Shown here one piece after another: positions 53,385 to 61,842 of a stretch of DNA of 64,000 nucleotides. Position 1 is the first letter of the stretch; the number at the start of each line of letters is the position of its first letter. Source of the DNA: UBA8190 sp003453695 (GTDB taxonomy: Bacteria > Actinomycetota > Acidimicrobiia > Acidimicrobiales > UBA8190). The notes under the pieces were generated by a model that did no database searches, was not told where the DNA came from, and saw only the letters and a program-made list of their open reading frames with translations. A program made the translations under genes and the position numbers. The stretch lies in assembly GCA_036796975.1 (NCBI GenBank), contig DAIRBY010000014.1, positions 1 through 64,000 on the forward strand. The letters are read 5' to 3'.

Positions 53385-55429
53385 CGGTCGTCGACGCCGA
53401 GCCCCCGGCGCTGGAGCGGCGCCGCATCCTGGTGATCATCGGCGCCCTGCTCCTCGGGATGCTGCTCGCCGCGCTGGACCAGACCATCGTCGCCACCGCG
53501 CTCCCGACCATCGCCGGCGATCTCCATGGCCTTTCGCAGTTGTCGTGGGTGGTCACGGCCTACATCCTCGCTTCCACCGCCTCGACACCGCTGTGGGGAA
53601 AACTCGGTGACCTCTACGGCCGCAAGGTCTTCTTCCAGGCGGCCATCGTCGTGTTCCTGGTGGGATCGGTGCTGTCGGGGCTGAGCACCTCCATGGCCGA
53701 ACTCGTCGCCTTCCGGGCCCTGCAGGGGATCGGTGGCGGCGGGCTGTTCGTCGGCGCCCAGGCCATCGTCGGCGACGTGGTCTCCCCCCGTGACCGCGGC
53801 CGGTACCAGGGGGTCTTCGGCTCGGTGTTCGGGGTGGCGAGCGTGCTCGGCCCGCTCATCGGGGGCTTCTTCGTGGACCACCTCAGCTGGCGCTGGGTGT
53901 TCTACATCAACCTGCCCATCGGGATCGTGGCCCTGGCCGTGACGGCCGCCGTCCTTCCCGGCACGAGGGTGCGACGGCAGCACGTCATCGACTACACGGG
54001 CACGGTCGTCCTCGCCGGTGCCGCTACCGCCCTGGTCCTCCTCACCACGCTGGGCGGCATCACCTTTGCGTGGGCGTCGGCACCGATCGTGGGGCTCGGC
54101 ATCGGGGCGGTCGCGCTGCTCGGGGTGTTCGTCGCCGTGGAGCGGCGCTCCACCGAGCCGGTCATGCCCCTGCGGCTCTTCTCCAACCGCATCTTCTCGA
54201 CCTCGAGCGCGGTGGGGTTCGTGGTGGGGTTCGGCATGTTCGGCGCCATCACCTATCTCCCGCAGTACATGCAGGTGGTTCGGGGCGTCTCGCCCACCCT
54301 GTCGGGGCTCGAGCTGCTGCCGCTCATGGCCGGGCTGCTCCTCACCTCCATGGCCTCGGGGCTGCTCATCACCCGATTCGGCCGGTATCGCATCTTCCCG
54401 ATCCTCGGCACCGGGATCATGACCCTCGGCATGTACCTCTTGTCGATGCTCGGCGTGGGGACCTCGACGCTGGGCAGCTCGCTGTTCATGTTCGTCCTGG
54501 GCGTAGGCATCGGCGGGGTGCTCCAGGTGCTCGTCATCGCCGTGCAGAACGCCGTGCCCTACGCCGACCTCGGGGTGGCGACCTCGGGCGCCACGTTCTT
54601 CCGATCCATCGGCGGCTCGTTCGGCACCGCCGTCTTCGGCGCCGTCTTCACCAACCGGCTCACCGTCGAGCTCCGTCACACCCTGGCCGGCGTCACGCTC
54701 CCGCCCGGGTTCAGAGCCCTGTCGGGCGCCAGCCCCGCCGCCCTGAAGCGCCTGCCCCCGGCCGTGCACAGCGGCTTCGTCCACGCCTTCGCCGCCGCCT
54801 TGCACACCGTCTTCCTGGTGGCGGTGCCCGTCGCCGCCGTGGCCTTCGCGCTCAGCTGGCTGCTCAAGGAGATCCCCCTCCGCCAGGCGGCCAGCCGTCC
54901 CGACCCGGCACAGACGCTCGGGCCCAACGCCATCCCGGCGGCCCGCGAGGGCCACGACGAGATCGCCCGGGTGCTCTCGCTCCTGGCCAGCCGAGAGGAT
55001 GCCGTCAAGGTGTACGAAGACCTGGCGCGCCGGGCGTCGTTGCCGCTCGATCCCCGCTCCACCTGGGTCCTGCTCCGCCTGCAGGACCGGTCGCAGCTCG
55101 ATCTGTCCGCCCTGGCCGGCCAGGTGGCGATTCCGGTGGACCAGCTGGCCCCGCTGTTCGGACCGCTTGCCGAGGGGGGGTTCCTCAGCCTCGAGCACCT
55201 GGACGGGACGCCGGTGGTGGCCCGTCTGACCCCGAGCGGGGAAACGGCCATCGACCGGCTCGTGGCGGCCCGACGGGAAGGGCTCGCCGAATGGCTGGGG
55301 TCGTGGTCCACCGAGCTCGACGAGCAGCTCGCCCACAAGATGCGCCAACTGGCGCGCGACCTCCTGCGCGACCCCGGGCGCCGGGCCGAGCTCCTGTCAG
55401 CGGCCCGGGCGACCCAAGCCTCCGCATAG
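53381..55429 (+). CDS. MFS drug transporter (DHA2/EmrB type) fused to a winged-helix domain
   Basis: 682 aa from a GTG that overlaps the upstream frame. Fourteen helices fill residues 15-500, with DHA2 motifs such as LDQTIVATALPTIAGDL, GKLGDLYGRK and GPLIGGFFVDHLSWRW. After the last helix (LSWLLKEIPLRQ) a cytosolic region of about 165 residues contains a MarR-like winged helix: DPRSTWVLLRLQDRSQLDLS, then LFGPLAEGGFLSLEHLDGTP and a helical end. It should export drugs or toxic metabolites. The fused domain could sense or regulate; similar long members exist in mycobacteria. Confidence 0.88.
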   Translation: MTVVDAEPPALERRRILVIIGALLLGMLLAALDQTIVATALPTIAGDLHGLSQLSWVVTAYILASTASTPLWGKLGDLYGRKVFFQAAIVVFLVGSVLSGLSTSMAELVAFRALQGIGGGGLFVGAQAIVGDVVSPRDRGRYQGVFGSVFGVASVLGPLIGGFFVDHLSWRWVFYINLPIGIVALAVTAAVLPGTRVRRQHVIDYTGTVVLAGAATALVLLTTLGGITFAWASAPIVGLGIGAVALLGVFVAVERRSTEPVMPLRLFSNRIFSTSSAVGFVVGFGMFGAITYLPQYMQVVRGVSPTLSGLELLPLMAGLLLTSMASGLLITRFGRYRIFPILGTGIMTLGMYLLSMLGVGTSTLGSSLFMFVLGVGIGGVLQVLVIAVQNAVPYADLGVATSGATFFRSIGGSFGTAVFGAVFTNRLTVELRHTLAGVTLPPGFRALSGASPAALKRLPPAVHSGFVHAFAAALHTVFLVAVPVAAVAFALSWLLKEIPLRQAASRPDPAQTLGPNAIPAAREGHDEIARVLSLLASREDAVKVYEDLARRASLPLDPRSTWVLLRLQDRSQLDLSALAGQVAIPVDQLAPLFGPLAEGGFLSLEHLDGTPVVARLTPSGETAIDRLVAARREGLAEWLGSWSTELDEQLAHKMRQLARDLLRDPGRRAELLSAARATQASA

Positions 55430-55483
55430 CATCCTCCTGGACGGCTCCGTCGGAGCAGGCCGGAGGGCGACGGGAGGACCACC

Positions 55484-56008
55484 ATGGCCACGGAAACCGA
55501 GCGGGCGATCCTCGCCGGAGGCTGCTTCTGGGGGATGCAGGACCTCATCCGCAAGCTGCCCGGGGTCGTCTCCACCCGAGTCGGCTACAGCGGCGGCGAC
55601 GTACCCAACGCCACGTACCGCCACCACGGGACCCACGCCGAGGCGGTCGAGATCATCTTCGACCCCACAACGATCTCCTACCGGGACCTGCTCGAGTTCT
55701 TCTTCCAGGTGCACGACCCCACGACGAAGAACCGCCAGGGCAACGACATCGGCACCAGCTACCGCTCGGCCATCTTCTACACGACCGACGAGCAGAAGCG
55801 GGTCGCCGAGGACACCATCGCCGACGTGGACGCGTCGGGTCTGTGGCCCGGCAAAGTGGTGACCGAGGTGGCCGCCGCCGGCCCCTTCTGGGAGGCCGAG
55901 CCCGAGCACCAGGACTACCTGCTCAAGTACCCCGACGGCTACACCTGTCACTTCGTCCGGCCCGGCTGGAAGCTGCCCCGCGGCGCCGACACCGGCGCCC
56001 CGGGCTGA
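55484..56008 (+). CDS. msrA: peptide methionine sulfoxide reductase A
   Basis: A 174-aa cytosolic repair enzyme reducing methionine-S-sulfoxide. The active-site Cys is in GGCFWGMQDL, followed by VVSTRVGYSGGDVPNATY and EFFFQVHDPTTKNRQGND, the family blocks. Length is typical. GGAGG lies before the ATG. It starts 54 bp after the MFS transporter stop on the same strand, so they may be one transcript. Confidence 0.95.
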   Translation: MATETERAILAGGCFWGMQDLIRKLPGVVSTRVGYSGGDVPNATYRHHGTHAEAVEIIFDPTTISYRDLLEFFFQVHDPTTKNRQGNDIGTSYRSAIFYTTDEQKRVAEDTIADVDASGLWPGKVVTEVAAAGPFWEAEPEHQDYLLKYPDGYTCHFVRPGWKLPRGADTGAPG

Positions 56009-56010
56009 GC

Positions 56011-56637
56011 TCAGTCCTCCAGCGGCCCCGGATAGGCGGCCTCGGCGCGCTCCGCGAACCGCTTGATCGAGTGGCGGATCGCCAGCAGCACCACCACCAC
56101 CGCGACCAGGGCCACGAGGCCGACGGCGAGGTTGATGGTGCCGGACTCCCGCATGATCGTGGATCCCGCGAAATAGGCGGCCGTGGTGTAGATCGCCGCC
56201 CACACCACGCCCCCCGAGGCGTTGGCGACGAGGAATTCTCGCCACCGCATCCGGCTCGTGCCGGCCAGGAAGGCGGCATAGGTGCGCAGGATGGACACGA
56301 AGCGGCCGAAGAAGACGACGAGGGTCCCCCGCTGGTCGAAGAGGTAACGCGCCACCTTGAGCTTGTGCTCGTCGAGCCGCACGTAGCGCCCATAGCGGCG
56401 CGCCAGGGGGTAACCACCCTTGTCGCCGATCCAGTAGCCGATGTTGTCGCCCACGATGGCCCCCGCAGAGGCCACCAGGAAGATGAGCAGCGGGTGCAGG
56501 TGATGGGTCCGGCCGGCGTAGGCGCCGGCGACGATGAGGGTGGTCTCGCCCGGGAGCGGAACGCCCAGGCTCTCGATGCCGACGAGGGCGAAGACGGCCA
56601 GGTACCCGTAGTCGTGGATCAGCTGGTCGATGGACAT
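56011..56637 (-). CDS. DedA-family membrane protein
   Basis: A 208-aa membrane protein with the DedA/SNARE-associated fold. Signature pieces are GIESLGVPLPGETTLIVAG, GDNIGYWIGDKGGY, and FGRFVSILRTYAAFLAGTSRM with the conserved Arg residues. Four to six helices. The family acts in lipid flipping and envelope homeostasis. ATG at 56637 is chosen because the open frame further upstream lacks helices. It converges with msrA, with two bases between stops. Confidence 0.93.
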   Translation of the reverse strand: MSIDQLIHDYGYLAVFALVGIESLGVPLPGETTLIVAGAYAGRTHHLHPLLIFLVASAGAIVGDNIGYWIGDKGGYPLARRYGRYVRLDEHKLKVARYLFDQRGTLVVFFGRFVSILRTYAAFLAGTSRMRWREFLVANASGGVVWAAIYTTAAYFAGSTIMRESGTINLAVGLVALVAVVVVLLAIRHSIKRFAERAEAAYPGPLED

Positions 56638-56784
56638 GTGATGGTGCCGATGGCCGACCCCGGGGCGCTCTGCGGGTAGCCCACGTACTAGCAGGCCGCC
56701 GGTCGACCCCTCGGTTCCGCCTGTTTCGGGCCCCGCCGATCGGGCAACCTGAAGGCAGCGAAACGCACGAGGAAGGGGCCCACC

Positions 56785-57588
56785 GTGGCACAGGCAGCGG
56801 GGCGGGCCGGGGCGCCGGACGAAGGCCGCACGGCGGGCACACCGGTGATGCCGGAGGTCGTCGACCGAGAGACGTTCCAGGGCCGGCTGGACGGGATCCG
56901 GACCCGGGAGAAGGCGCACACCCGGGAGGGTGATGCCATCGCCGCCGCCCGGCGCCGCCTTCCCATGGTGGAGGTCGACTCCTCGCTGCCGCTCATCGGC
57001 CCCGATGGTGCGGTGAGCCTCCTCGACACCTTCGAAGGGCGCCGCCAGCTCATCGCCTACTACTTCATGTGGTACCCGGGCCGGCCCGCCCCCGAGCAGT
57101 GCGAGGGCTGCACCTTCTACACCACCCAGGTGGCAGAGCTCTCCGCTCTGCACTCGCGTGACATCACCTTCGCCGTCTTCTGCCAGGGCCCGTTCGAGGA
57201 AAGCGTCCGCTACCGCGACTTCATGGGCTGGAGCATGCCGTGGTACTCGGCGCAGGCCTCGCTGGACTCGCTGCTGGTGGGCCGTCAGATCGGCCTGTTC
57301 CACCTGATGTGCTACCTGCGAGAGGGTGACAGCGTCTTCGAGACCTACTGGACGACGCGTCGCGGCGTGGAGGCGATGGACGCCAGCTACGCCCTCATGG
57401 ACCTCACCGTGTACGGGCGTCAGGAGGCCTGGGAGGACTCGCCGCCCGGCTGGCCCCAGGAGTGCACCAACACCCGGACCGACGCCGGCGCTCCACAGTG
57501 GCCGCCCGTGTCGGTGTGGCCGGGCGGACGCCCCATCGCCCAGTGGCCCCGGCTCGACGCGGGACGTTCCGACGACCTCGGCGGCTGA
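56785..57588 (+). CDS. DUF899-family thioredoxin-like protein
   Basis: A 267-aa protein of the DUF899 thioredoxin-fold family. It has YYFMWYPGRPAPEQCEGCTF, then SALHSRDITFAVFCQGPF and YRDFMGWSMPWYSA, and ends with a block of Trp/Pro residues (WPPVSVWPGG). The pair of Cys in QCEGC is the likely redox centre. GTG start at 56785. Function is uncertain; members occur near ECF sigma genes, as here. It converges with the sigma gene, only 13 bp between stops. Confidence 0.88.
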   Translation: MAQAAGRAGAPDEGRTAGTPVMPEVVDRETFQGRLDGIRTREKAHTREGDAIAAARRRLPMVEVDSSLPLIGPDGAVSLLDTFEGRRQLIAYYFMWYPGRPAPEQCEGCTFYTTQVAELSALHSRDITFAVFCQGPFEESVRYRDFMGWSMPWYSAQASLDSLLVGRQIGLFHLMCYLREGDSVFETYWTTRRGVEAMDASYALMDLTVYGRQEAWEDSPPGWPQECTNTRTDAGAPQWPPVSVWPGGRPIAQWPRLDAGRSDDLGG

Positions 57589-57601
57589 CGCCGACGATCG
57601 A

Positions 57602-58474
57602 TCAGTCGGACAGCGGCACCACCTCGAACTGGGCGATCCGGTCCTCGTCCGCAGTCACGACGAGGGCGGTGATGCGCCCGTCGACCACCGTGAACTCGAT
57701 GATGCTGCGGATACGCCCGCCCGGCGCCCAGGCCAGGGCAGGAAGGCCGTTGGCGAGCACGAGACGAGTTCCGCGTGCCCCTCCGCTCACCGCCGCCGCC
57801 ACCTCTCTCGCTCCTCGCGTCTCGGGCCTCGACCCCATCCGCAGCGCAGCCTGGTCGGGATGCAGCACGGCGTCGGGGTGCAAGAGACGCACCAGGGCCT
57901 CGAAGTCGCCGGCTCGTGCCGCCCGCAGAAACGCCTCCACGAGGCTGCGGTGCTGGGCCACGTCCACCGCCGGCAGCGCCTGGGTCCCTCGCACCCGGCG
58001 GCGGCCCCGGCTGGCGAGCTGTCTCGCCGCCTGCGGCGATCGGTCCAGGATCTCGCCGATGGCGTCGAAGGGGACGGCGAACACGTCGTGGAGCACGAAG
58101 GCGACCCGCTCCTCCGGCGCCATCGAATCGAGGACCACCATCAGGGCGGCACCGACGGAGTCCGCCACGACGGCAGCCCGAGCCGGGTCGTGCTCCACCG
58201 CCGGGTCCTCGTGCTCTGCAGCCTCGGCGTCGGAGACGATCTCTGCGTGCCAACTGCGGGACTTGAGTCGATCGAGGCACACCCGGCCGGTCACGGTGGT
58301 GAGCCACCCGGACAAGTTCTCGACGGCGGCGGGATCCACCCGCATGAGGCGCAGCCACGCCTCCTGGACGGCGTCCTCGGCCTCGGGCCGGGAACCGAGC
58401 ATGCGGTAGGCGATGCCCTCGAGGCGCGACCGGTCGGCTTCGAACTGCCTCGCCACCCACTCCAGCTCTTCCAT
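57602..58474 (-). CDS. ECF41-like sigma factor with SnoaL-like domain
   Basis: A 290-aa sigma factor. Region 2 reads RLEGIAYRMLGSRPEAEDAV with QEAWLRL; region 4 has VPFDAIGEILDRSPQAARQLASR. A SnoaL-like domain (SLVEAFLRAARAGDFEALVR, then VLHPD and closing GRIRSIIEFTVVDGRI) follows. The WLPEP-like linker and NPDKL-like end of classic ECF41 are absent (the C-terminus has ADEDRIAQ). It is the second gene after a VOC gene, 12 bp away, in an operon with an ECF41-type promoter. It may have a divergent activity switch. Confidence 0.9.
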   Translation of the reverse strand: MEELEWVARQFEADRSRLEGIAYRMLGSRPEAEDAVQEAWLRLMRVDPAAVENLSGWLTTVTGRVCLDRLKSRSWHAEIVSDAEAAEHEDPAVEHDPARAAVVADSVGAALMVVLDSMAPEERVAFVLHDVFAVPFDAIGEILDRSPQAARQLASRGRRRVRGTQALPAVDVAQHRSLVEAFLRAARAGDFEALVRLLHPDAVLHPDQAALRMGSRPETRGAREVAAAVSGGARGTRLVLANGLPALAWAPGGRIRSIIEFTVVDGRITALVVTADEDRIAQFEVVPLSD

Positions 58475-58486
58475 GGTGCGCCGGGC

Positions 58487-58843
58487 TCAGCTGTCCTGGA
58501 CGAGTCCGAGGACGTTGCCGTCGGGGTCGGTGAACGCCGCCACCAGGCGACCGCCCCCCACGGCGTGCGGCGGCTCTTTCACGGTGGCGCCCGCCGCGGT
58601 CACCTCGGCCAGCTTGGCCTCGATGTCGGGCACGTGCCAGTAGGCGACCGGCGAGGTCATGCCCTGCGGCCCACCGGCGGGCACCAGCCCGATGTGCTGG
58701 CCAGCGGTCTCATAGCCCACGTAGTAGGGCCCGTCGGCCTGCGGCTCCACACCGAGCAGGGCGCTGTACACGGCCTTGGCCGCCTCCAGGTCGGACACAG
58801 GATGCAGCACGGTCTTGATTCCTTCGGTCGAAGAGGGGGTCAT
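58487..58843 (-). CDS. VOC (glyoxalase-like) protein, first gene of the sigma operon
   Basis: A 118-aa vicinal-oxygen-chelate protein. It begins TVLHPVSDLEAAKAVYSALL and ends AFTDPDGNVLGLVQDS, the typical fold ends. A metal-ligand set is not clear. It precedes the ECF41-like sigma gene by 12 bp on the same strand. An ECF41-type promoter stands 57 bp before its ATG, so it is probably transcribed by the sigma factor it accompanies. Confidence 0.9.
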   Translation of the reverse strand: MTPSSTEGIKTVLHPVSDLEAAKAVYSALLGVEPQADGPYYVGYETAGQHIGLVPAGGPQGMTSPVAYWHVPDIEAKLAEVTAAGATVKEPPHAVGGGRLVAAFTDPDGNVLGLVQDS

Positions 58844-58899
58844 GGTCGGCTCCTGGGGTCGTGGGGCGTCGAGCCCACTGTCGTCTCGTCAGGGGGTAT

Positions 58900-58926
58900 G
58901 ACGAAAGCCAGCGGGGGAATGTGACC
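58900..58926 (-). promoter_or_regulatory. ECF41-type promoter of the VOC-sigma operon
   Basis: On the reverse strand GGTCACA (58926-58920), 16 bases, then CGTC (58903-58900), 57 bp before the VOC ATG. The -10 matches the known ECF41 consensus exactly and the -35 differs at its first base. Its position before the operon that encodes the sigma factor implies autoregulation. Confidence 0.75.
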
Positions 58927-58958
58927 GGGTCGGTGCTTCCGGCCTGGCCGGAAGGCCC

Positions 58959-59178
58959 ATGCGCCGACAGATCATCGGTTTCCACCGGGACGAGGAGGGC
59001 GACTGGGTCGCCGAGCCGGACTGTCTGCATGCCCAGCACGTCTGCCACCGCCCGCCGTTCCGAGGTGTGGCCGTGGGTGACGACCGATGCCGGTCGAGCC
59101 GGACGCCTCGGCTCCGAGCTCGACTGCCCTCTGTGCGATGGCGCCGAGCTCCCCGAGCGACGGGGAATGTGCGGTTGA
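58959..59178 (+). pseudogene. frameshifted DUF3565 gene
   Basis: From ATG 58959 the frame gives MRRQIIGFHRDEEGDWVAE, then DCLHAQHVCHRPPF, as in DUF3565. The rest, VWPWVTTDAGRAGRLGS with CPLCDGAELPE, continues in the next frame and stops at 59178. One extra base near 59070 (in PPF-CGAGG) separates the two parts. Corrected, the protein would be about 72 aa. The CGH part of the usual motif is also altered (DCLH), so decay rather than sequencing error is possible. Confidence 0.75.
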
Positions 59179-59198
59179 GCGGAGACGTTGGGTGGGCA

Positions 59199-59867
59199 GT
59201 GACGACGGTCGGACTCATCGGAAGCGGACATATCGGAGGCACGGTGGCCAGGCTGGCTGTTGCTGCCGGGCACCGGGTGGTCCTGAGCAATTCTCGGGGC
59301 CCGGACACCCTCCTCGCACTGGCAGCCGAACTGGGACCGCGAGCTCGGGCGGCGACCGTGCACAACGCTGCCACCACAGCCGACATCGTCCTGGTCTCGA
59401 TCCCGGTGAAGGCCTACCCGGGATTGTCCGGCCAGCCCCTGGCCGGAAAGGTCGTGATGGACACCGGCAACTACTACCCGCAGCGAGACGGGCCGCTGCC
59501 CGAGCTCGACAGTCGGTCGCTGACCGAGAGCGAGTATCTGCTCCGCTCCCTCCCGGGCGCCGAGGTGGTGAAGGTCTTCAACAACATCATGTTCAAGCAC
59601 CTCCTCAACCTGGCACGCCCCCCCGGCGCTGCCGATCGCTCGTCTCTCCCCATCGCCGGGGACAGCGCCACCGCCAAGGCCACGGTCTCGGAGTTTCTCG
59701 ACTCGATCGGCTACGGGACCGTCGACGCCGGCCCCCTGGCCGAAGGATGGCGACAGCAGCCGGGCACACCGGTGTACGGCACCCCCTACGGCCCGTTCGA
59801 CGACGAGCTGGGCACCCCTGCCGGCGCCGAACCCATCCGCGCCGCGCTGGCCGCGGCAAGGCGCTGA
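59199..59867 (+). CDS. NADPH-dependent F420 reductase-like protein
   Basis: A 222-aa Rossmann-fold oxidoreductase. Nucleotide-binding start is VGLIGSGHIGGTVARLAV, followed by RVVLSNSRGPDTL, and IVLVSIPVKAY is the second half of the fold. This is the F420-reductase/NADP oxidoreductase family, with cofactor roles in F420 metabolism, although specificity is not proven. GTG at 59199 directly before the first strand is chosen. Its neighbours, a broken DUF3565 gene and an amidohydrolase, give no pathway. Confidence 0.85.
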   Translation: MTTVGLIGSGHIGGTVARLAVAAGHRVVLSNSRGPDTLLALAAELGPRARAATVHNAATTADIVLVSIPVKAYPGLSGQPLAGKVVMDTGNYYPQRDGPLPELDSRSLTESEYLLRSLPGAEVVKVFNNIMFKHLLNLARPPGAADRSSLPIAGDSATAKATVSEFLDSIGYGTVDAGPLAEGWRQQPGTPVYGTPYGPFDDELGTPAGAEPIRAALAAARR

Positions 59868-59978
59868 CGGGCACGAGGCTCAGCGCCCGACGCGCCGAGC
59901 CCTGCCATCGACCCAACGAGCCCGGGCGGACAGGAGGCGTTTAGGCTTCCGGGGCGGGGGACGACAGGAGGAGGCGGC

Positions 59979-61715
59979 ATGTACGACCTCGTCATCCGAG
60001 GCGGACGGATCGCGGATGGCTCCGGTGGCCCACTCGTCGACGGCGACGTCGCCATCGACGGCGACCGCATCAGTGCCGTGGGCAGGGTCGACGGGCGGGC
60101 CCGACGCCAGATCGACGCCGAAGGGCTCCTCGTCACCCCGGGCTGGGTCGACGTGCACACCCACTACGACGGCCAGGTCACCTGGGACCCCGAGGTGTCG
60201 CCATCGGGATGGCACGGCGTCACCACCGTGGTGGTCGGCAACTGCGGCGTCGGGTTCGCCCCCGTGCGCCCGGCCGAGCGTGACTGGGTCATCCAGCTCA
60301 TGGAAGGTGTGGAGGACATCCCCGGTACGGCGCTGGCCGAGGGCATGAGCTGGAACTGGCAGAGCTTCCCGGAGTACCTCGACGAGGTGGCCGCCATGCC
60401 TCGCGTGATGGACGTGGCGGCCATGGTGCCCCACGGAGCACTACGGGCCTTCGTCCTCGGCTGCGACCGCAACAACGACGAAGCCTCGGGTGAGGAGATC
60501 TCCCTCATGGCCAAGGTGGTGGCCGAGGCCGTCGACGCCGGTGCCGTCGGCGTCTCCACCACCCGCACCATCGCCCACATGGCGAAGGACGGCGAGGCGG
60601 CGGCCGGCACCTTCGCCGCCCCTCGAGAGCTCGTCGGCATCGGCGAGGCCCTCGGTGGGGCCGGGCGCCGGGTCTTCTCCGTCGTCACCGACCATCTCCT
60701 GGGCACCGCCGGGGAGGCCGAATTCGGTTGGATGGCGGAGGTCTCGAGACGCGCCCGGATCCCCGTGACCTACATGGTCATCGACGTGCCCCTCACACCG
60801 GGGGGCTGGCGGACGGCCCTCGGGCGGGGGCTCGCCGCCAACCGTGACGGTGCCTGGCTCGTGCCCCAGGTGGCGGGCAAGCCCGCCTCGCTCATGGTCG
60901 GCTGGGAGTCGACGTACCACCTGTTCTCCGGGCACGAGACCTACAAGCCGCTCGCCTCCTTGCCCCTGGACGAGCGGGTCGGCCGGTTGCGCCACCCGGA
61001 CGTGCGACGGGCCATGCTCGACGAGCCGCTCGCCTTCACCAACCTCTTCGTGGGCATCATCCACTCGCAGCTCATGAACGGGAATCTCTTCCAGCTCGGC
61101 GATCCACCCGACTACGAACCGCCGCGAGAGCAGAGCGTCGCCGCCATAGCCGCCGCCCGAGGGGTCCCGGCTCTCGAGCTCGCCTACGACCTCATGCTCG
61201 AACGCGACGGCCGCGAGCTCCTCTACACACCGCTCCTCGGGTACACAGAGGGCGACATGCACGCCTTGCGCGAGCTGCTCGTGCACCCGTCCACTGTCCT
61301 TGGGCTCGGCGACGGTGGTGCGCACGTCGGCTTCATCTGCGACGGCAGTCTGCCCACGTTCATGCTGACGCACTGGGCTCGGGACCGCCGTCGCGGTGAG
61401 ACCATCCCGCTCGAGCAGGTGGTGCACCTCCAGAGCGAGCGGCCCGCCCGACTGTTCGGTTTCGACGACCGGGGCCGCCTGTCACCAGGGTGCCTGGCCG
61501 ACGTGAACGTGATCGACTTCGAAGGCCTGGCCCTGGGCGGCGTGGAGATGGCCTACGACCTCCCCGCCGGCGGCAAGCGCCTCGTCCAACAGGCGACCGG
61601 CTACGTGGCAACCGTCAAGAGCGGGACGGTCGTCCGCCAGGACGACCGCTTCACCGGGGAGCGGCCCGGCGGACTGCTGCGCGGTCCCCAGCGGGGTCCG
61701 CGTCCCGATTCCTGA
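59979..61715 (+). CDS. N-acyl-D-amino-acid deacylase-like amidohydrolase
   Basis: A 578-aa metallohydrolase of the D-aminoacylase group. The metal-binding HxH is in VDVHTHYDGQVTWD, the bridging Cys region in VVVGNCGVGFAP, and the catalytic Asp in LGLGDGGAHVG. Family length and C-terminal small beta domain fit. AGGAGGAGGCGGC stands before the ATG. It would deacylate an N-acyl amino acid or a related amide; exact substrate unknown. Cytosolic. Confidence 0.92.
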   Translation: MYDLVIRGGRIADGSGGPLVDGDVAIDGDRISAVGRVDGRARRQIDAEGLLVTPGWVDVHTHYDGQVTWDPEVSPSGWHGVTTVVVGNCGVGFAPVRPAERDWVIQLMEGVEDIPGTALAEGMSWNWQSFPEYLDEVAAMPRVMDVAAMVPHGALRAFVLGCDRNNDEASGEEISLMAKVVAEAVDAGAVGVSTTRTIAHMAKDGEAAAGTFAAPRELVGIGEALGGAGRRVFSVVTDHLLGTAGEAEFGWMAEVSRRARIPVTYMVIDVPLTPGGWRTALGRGLAANRDGAWLVPQVAGKPASLMVGWESTYHLFSGHETYKPLASLPLDERVGRLRHPDVRRAMLDEPLAFTNLFVGIIHSQLMNGNLFQLGDPPDYEPPREQSVAAIAAARGVPALELAYDLMLERDGRELLYTPLLGYTEGDMHALRELLVHPSTVLGLGDGGAHVGFICDGSLPTFMLTHWARDRRRGETIPLEQVVHLQSERPARLFGFDDRGRLSPGCLADVNVIDFEGLALGGVEMAYDLPAGGKRLVQQATGYVATVKSGTVVRQDDRFTGERPGGLLRGPQRGPRPDS

Positions 61716-61842
61716 GCCTGCCTTGCCCTGGCGAGATCGACCACCGCCAGCGTGTGATCCGCGAGGCGCCGGAGAAGCCAAGGATCAGAACGTCGGAGTA
61801 GGCGATTCGGATGTCCAAAATCAACAATGACGGGAGGCGGCT

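Noticed and set aside
53270..55348. 692-codon reverse frame over the MFS gene
   Set aside because: The translation is His/Glu/Gly/Arg-rich with no fold signal; the forward strand encodes a clear transporter.
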